From NCBI GenBank assembly GCA_946409885.1, contig CAMJYF010000058.1:1-8055 (forward strand): a stretch of DNA of 8,055 nucleotides, given 5' to 3'. Made by a program: the position numbers and the translations under genes. Shown here piece by piece: positions 5,489 to 8,055 of this stretch (the stretch's first letter is position 1; the number at the start of each line of letters is the position of its first letter). The notes under the pieces were generated by a model. That model was not told where the DNA came from. It ran no database searches and was given only the letters and a program-made list of their open reading frames with translations. This stretch comes from an uncultured Clostridia bacterium. GTDB lineage: Bacteria; Bacillota; Clostridia; Oscillospirales; Acutalibacteraceae.

Positions 5489-7729
5489 TTATCGTACATC
5501 ATTTTTTGTGTAATACGCCACGATCTCCTTTTGGATCTCCGGCGGATACAGCAATACCGTATAGGAGTTGCCGGCCTGGCTGGTTTTTGTACCGGTGACG
5601 ATGCCTTTTGCCGTTCCGCGCTCCGTCGGAAAGGGAAGCAGCATCTTGTTGATCTTCTTTTCCGTGATATATCCCCAGGATTCCATCAGCCTGCGGATAT
5701 CCGCTCCGAATACGGGCTTTACGTTTTCCGCGGTGCAGATCCGGTTCAGCTCGTCTTTGATCTCCGCTTCCAGATAAAGATCCCCGCTGCGGAACCCTTC
5801 CCCGTCCCCCGGACGGAGATAAAAGGCCTCTTTGGGCTTTTTTGTTTTCTTGCCTGCCGCTTTCTCTGCCTCCGGCGGGGCCTCCGGATCCGCGATGCTG
5901 GTGACTGCGCCGGGGTTTTCCTGCAGGAAAGCGGCGATCGCCTCCAGAAAGGCGGCGCCGTATTTTTGGTATCGCATTTCTCCCACGCCGGAGACCCGCA
6001 GCATGGCCGCCTTGTCCTGCGGCGTTTTTGCGCTCATTTCGATCAGCGTTTTGTCGCTGAAGACCACGTAGGGCGGCACGCCTTCTTCTCTGGCGAGGGT
6101 GAGCCGCAGCCGCCGGAGGGCGTCGAACAGCGCAAAACCGGCCTTGGTGAGGGAATCGGTGCTTCTGCGGCGCTGCGTCTCCGGCTGCTGGTCCTCGTGC
6201 GTCCGGACCAGTACGCGCGTGGCCGGGTCCTTCAAGGGGGCGATATTGCCAAGGCGGATCACACTGTACCGGTCGGCTGTCTGCACCAGGTACCCTTCCA
6301 GCAGCAGCTGGCTGATCAGCAGCCGCAGCAGGGCTTCCGAAAGGTGTTTCAGGGCGCCGTACGTCCTGTACTCCGTCGTCCCCAGCTCCTTCAGCCGGGC
6401 TCTGTTGGCCCCCAGCAGCGTACCGGTCAGGATGCCCAGGCCGTATCTGCCTTTTGTCTCATACACGCAGTTGACGACCTTTTTTGCCTCCTCGGTCATA
6501 TCGGTTTCCGTAAACTCCCGCTGGCAGTTGCCGCAGTTGCCGCAGGGGGCGGCGGGCGCCTCGCCGAAGTAGGAAAGGATGGTGTTCCGCAGGCAGGAGG
6601 AGGTACGGCAGTACCCCTCCATGATCTGCAGCCGCCGCGCGTCCCGCTCCCGGATAAGGCCGATATCCTCCTCCGGCACGTCCGTAAACTCCTTGTTGTC
6701 CAGCAGCAGCCGGTTGATGATGATATCCTGCGCCGAAAACAGCAGCACGCACTGGGCCGGCGCGCCGTCTCTCCCCGCGCGCCCCGCCTCCTGATAGTAG
6801 TTTTCCATGCTCTGCGGCATGTTGTAGTGCAGCACGTACCGGACGTTGGATTTGTCGATGCCCATGCCGAAGGCGTTGGTGGCCACGATCACCGGCGACC
6901 GGTCGTAGATGAAATCATCCTGATTCTCTTTCCGTTCCGCCTGCGTCATCCCGGCGTGGTACCGGGCGGCGCGGACCCCCGCCTTTACCAGCAGGGCGTG
7001 TACTGCGTCCACGTTTTTGCGGGTGGCGCAGTAGATGATCCCGCTGTCGTCCGGGTGTCGCCGGGCGTAATCCAGCACGTATTCGTCTTTTTTCCGGACG
7101 CTCTCCACGTCAAACCAGAGGTTCTCCCGGTCAAACCCGGTGACGACGGTCTTCGGCGTCCGCAGCCGCAGCACGCAGGCGATATCGTTCTTCACTTCCT
7201 CCGTGGCGGTGGCGGTAAAGGCGCTGACCACCGGCCGTTTCGGCAGGGAATCGATAAATGATACGATCTTCAGGTAGCTGGGCCGGAAATCCTGCCCCCA
7301 TTGGGAGATACAGTGCGCCTCGTCCACCGTCACCATGGCGACGGTCGCCTGCCGGGCAAAGGCGGAAAAATCATAGGTTTCCAGCCGTTCCGGCGCCACG
7401 TACAGCAGCCGGTAGGCCCCGTTCAGCGCGTTGTCGTACACCCGGGCGATCTGGGCCTCCGTGAGGGAGGAATTGATATACCCCGCCGGAATACCCGCCG
7501 CCTTCAACGCCTTCACCTGATCCTGCATCAGGGAGATGAGAGGGGACACGACAACGGTAAGGCCCGGGAGCAGGACCGCCGGGATCTGATAGCAGACCGA
7601 CTTTCCCGCGCCGGTGGGCATAATGGCCAGCACGTCCCTCCCCCGCAGGATGGCGTCGACGATCTCCTCCTGCCCGGGCTTAAAGGAATCGTATCCGAAA
7701 TGGATCTTCAGTGCTTCTTTTGGTTTCAT
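5489..7729 (-). CDS. recQ: ATP-dependent DNA helicase RecQ
   Basis: A 746-residue superfamily 2 3'-5' DNA helicase for repair and recombination. The ATG at 7729 was preferred to an upstream TTG at 7774 because AAAGGGGGA lies just before it and the family N-terminus (helix and FGYDSFKPGQ) begins there. Order of parts: Walker A PTGAGKS (38-44), DEAH (136-139) with the aromatic-rich loop ISQWGQDFRPSY (141-152), motif III SAFTATAT (169-176), motif VI QEAGRAGRDG (313-322), zinc-binding cysteines 379, 396, 399 and 402, a winged-helix RQC region (about 410-500) and an HRDC domain (about 529-605). After a charged linker rich in Ala, Lys and Pro there are about 100 further residues (643-746) with a possible helix-turn-helix look, beyond the roughly 600 residues of a typical RecQ. 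All catalytic motifs are intact. The transporter gene begins 10 nt downstream, so the genes are probably co-transcribed, although no functional link is evident. Confidence 0.97.
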   Translation of the reverse strand: MKPKEALKIHFGYDSFKPGQEEIVDAILRGRDVLAIMPTGAGKSVCYQIPAVLLPGLTVVVSPLISLMQDQVKALKAAGIPAGYINSSLTEAQIARVYDNALNGAYRLLYVAPERLETYDFSAFARQATVAMVTVDEAHCISQWGQDFRPSYLKIVSFIDSLPKRPVVSAFTATATEEVKNDIACVLRLRTPKTVVTGFDRENLWFDVESVRKKDEYVLDYARRHPDDSGIIYCATRKNVDAVHALLVKAGVRAARYHAGMTQAERKENQDDFIYDRSPVIVATNAFGMGIDKSNVRYVLHYNMPQSMENYYQEAGRAGRDGAPAQCVLLFSAQDIIINRLLLDNKEFTDVPEEDIGLIRERDARRLQIMEGYCRTSSCLRNTILSYFGEAPAAPCGNCGNCQREFTETDMTEEAKKVVNCVYETKGRYGLGILTGTLLGANRARLKELGTTEYRTYGALKHLSEALLRLLISQLLLEGYLVQTADRYSVIRLGNIAPLKDPATRVLVRTHEDQQPETQRRRSTDSLTKAGFALFDALRRLRLTLAREEGVPPYVVFSDKTLIEMSAKTPQDKAAMLRVSGVGEMRYQKYGAAFLEAIAAFLQENPGAVTSIADPEAPPEAEKAAGKKTKKPKEAFYLRPGDGEGFRSGDLYLEAEIKDELNRICTAENVKPVFGADIRRLMESWGYITEKKINKMLLPFPTERGTAKGIVTGTKTSQAGNSYTVLLYPPEIQKEIVAYYTKNDVR

Positions 7730-7753
7730 CCGTGACAGTCCCCCTTTGGTGAC

Positions 7754-7782
7754 AGCATACACAAAACAGATCAAAAATACAA
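7754..7782 (-). promoter_or_regulatory. Weak promoter candidate for recQ and the operon
   Basis: On the minus strand, TTGTAT (7782-7777) is followed by 17 bp and TATGCT (7759-7754). The match to consensus is three of six and four of six. The start would fall near 7747, giving a leader of about 18 nt that contains the AAAGGGGG ribosome-binding site of recQ. Read-through from the gene to the right is the alternative. Confidence 0.35.
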
Positions 7783-7785
7783 TAT

Positions 7786-7821
7786 GAATAAACGCTGGCG
7801 GTCCCGTTTTTCCGCGGAGCG
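7786..7821 (-). terminator. Weak terminator-like hairpin after the right-hand gene
   Basis: On the minus strand, CGCT (7821-7818) and GCGG (7815-7812) pair with CCGC (7801-7798) and AGCG (7796-7793) in an interrupted 8-bp stem, followed by TTTATTC (7792-7786). The U-tract is poor and the stem has bulges. It may give partial termination between the right-hand gene and recQ. Confidence 0.35.
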
Positions 7822-7845
7822 GCGCGCCAAATCAGCCTGCCGCCG

Positions 7846-8055
7846 TTATTCCGCGTCTTTTTTCGTCAGCGAAAACAGCTTTGTCTCGTTGGCCTGCATG
7901 GTGACGGTCAGAATGCGCCCCTCGCCGTTGGCCCCGTGTTCCGTCAGCAGCTCCCGGTACCGGTATTCCCCGCCCAGATCGACGGCTTTTTCGCCCGCCT
8001 CCGTGGCGTGGAGCGCCAGACAGCGCGGGCTTATGTAGACGATGTCGTCCGTGCG
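7846..8055 (-). CDS. C-terminal end of an unrecognised protein (partial)
   Basis: An open frame of 69 codons enters from the right edge and stops at TAA (7848-7846). It starts with RTDDIVYISPRCLALHAT and ends with LTVTMQANETKLFSLTKKD. Codon use is GC-rich at third positions and like that of its neighbours, which supports real coding. The alternating hydrophobic pattern near the end suggests a beta-sandwich tail such as those that end some glycoside hydrolases, but I do not recognise the family. The N-terminus is outside the window. It is in the same direction as recQ, with about 115 bp between the two genes. Confidence 0.75.
   Translation of the reverse strand, partial: RTDDIVYISPRCLALHATEAGEKAVDLGGEYRYRELLTEHGANGEGRILTVTMQANETKLFSLTKKDAE

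Noticed and set aside
3982..7261. Long plus-strand open frames (538 and 651 codons) opposite the transporter and recQ
   Set aside because: Mirror-frame artefacts in GC-rich DNA. The minus strand encodes intact conserved proteins there.
5489..7774. Longer recQ starting at TTG 7774
   Set aside because: The extra 15 residues are not part of the RecQ N-terminus, and the ATG at 7729 has a strong Shine-Dalgarno site.
7784..8038. Plus-strand open frame of 84 codons near the right edge
   Set aside because: Ser- and Arg-rich peptide with no family match. The minus strand carries a better coding frame that stops at 7846.
1..8055. CRISPR array, insertion sequence, phage or toxin-antitoxin genes
   Set aside because: No repeat-spacer pattern, transposase, integrase or toxin-like small gene pair was visible on either strand.

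Overview
The window looks like a piece of chromosome from a GC-rich member of the Clostridia, possibly an uncultured gut Oscillospiraceae or Lachnospiraceae relative. The grounds are the multidomain amino-acid-type ABC transporter, the ferredoxin-nitroreductase fusion and the Firmicutes-style promoters and Shine-Dalgarno sites. This is inferred from gene style, not from a marker gene. All recognisable protein genes are on the minus strand, so the window reads from right to left.

Right edge (7846-8055): the last 69 codons of an unrecognised minus-strand gene, followed by a weak terminator-like hairpin and a weak promoter-like sequence. Middle to left (7729 down to 624): a tightly packed cluster. 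It runs recQ, then a lipoprotein / substrate-binding / permease gene, then an ABC ATPase with an extra C-terminal domain, then a 2x[4Fe-4S] ferredoxin-nitroreductase. recQ is separated from the next gene by 10 nt, and the two later junctions are 4-nt ATGA overlaps, so translational coupling is likely. The transporter gene is interrupted by one in-frame TAG (5077-5079). The reading frame continues without shift on both sides, and read through it would encode about 999 residues.

Left (1-623): no convincing protein gene. It holds a plus-strand terminator for a gene outside the window (21-56) and two inverted repeats (84-145, 155-179). It also holds a structured plus-strand stretch ending in nine Ts (208-303). 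The best element is a minus-strand small RNA gene of about 194 nt (333-526). That gene has a near-consensus promoter (TTGACC-17-TATAAT), pairing between its 5' and 3' ends, and a Rho-independent terminator. Its size and rod-like folding fit 6S RNA best.

How the parts may work together: the lipid-anchored, multi-receptor permease and its ATPase form an importer of the polar amino acid type. The coupled ferredoxin-nitroreductase may act on the imported compound or on a related redox step (inference). The most unusual points are the split and apparently permuted series of binding domains, the nonsense codon inside it, the degenerate GHKL-like domain on the ATPase, and the small RNA gene.
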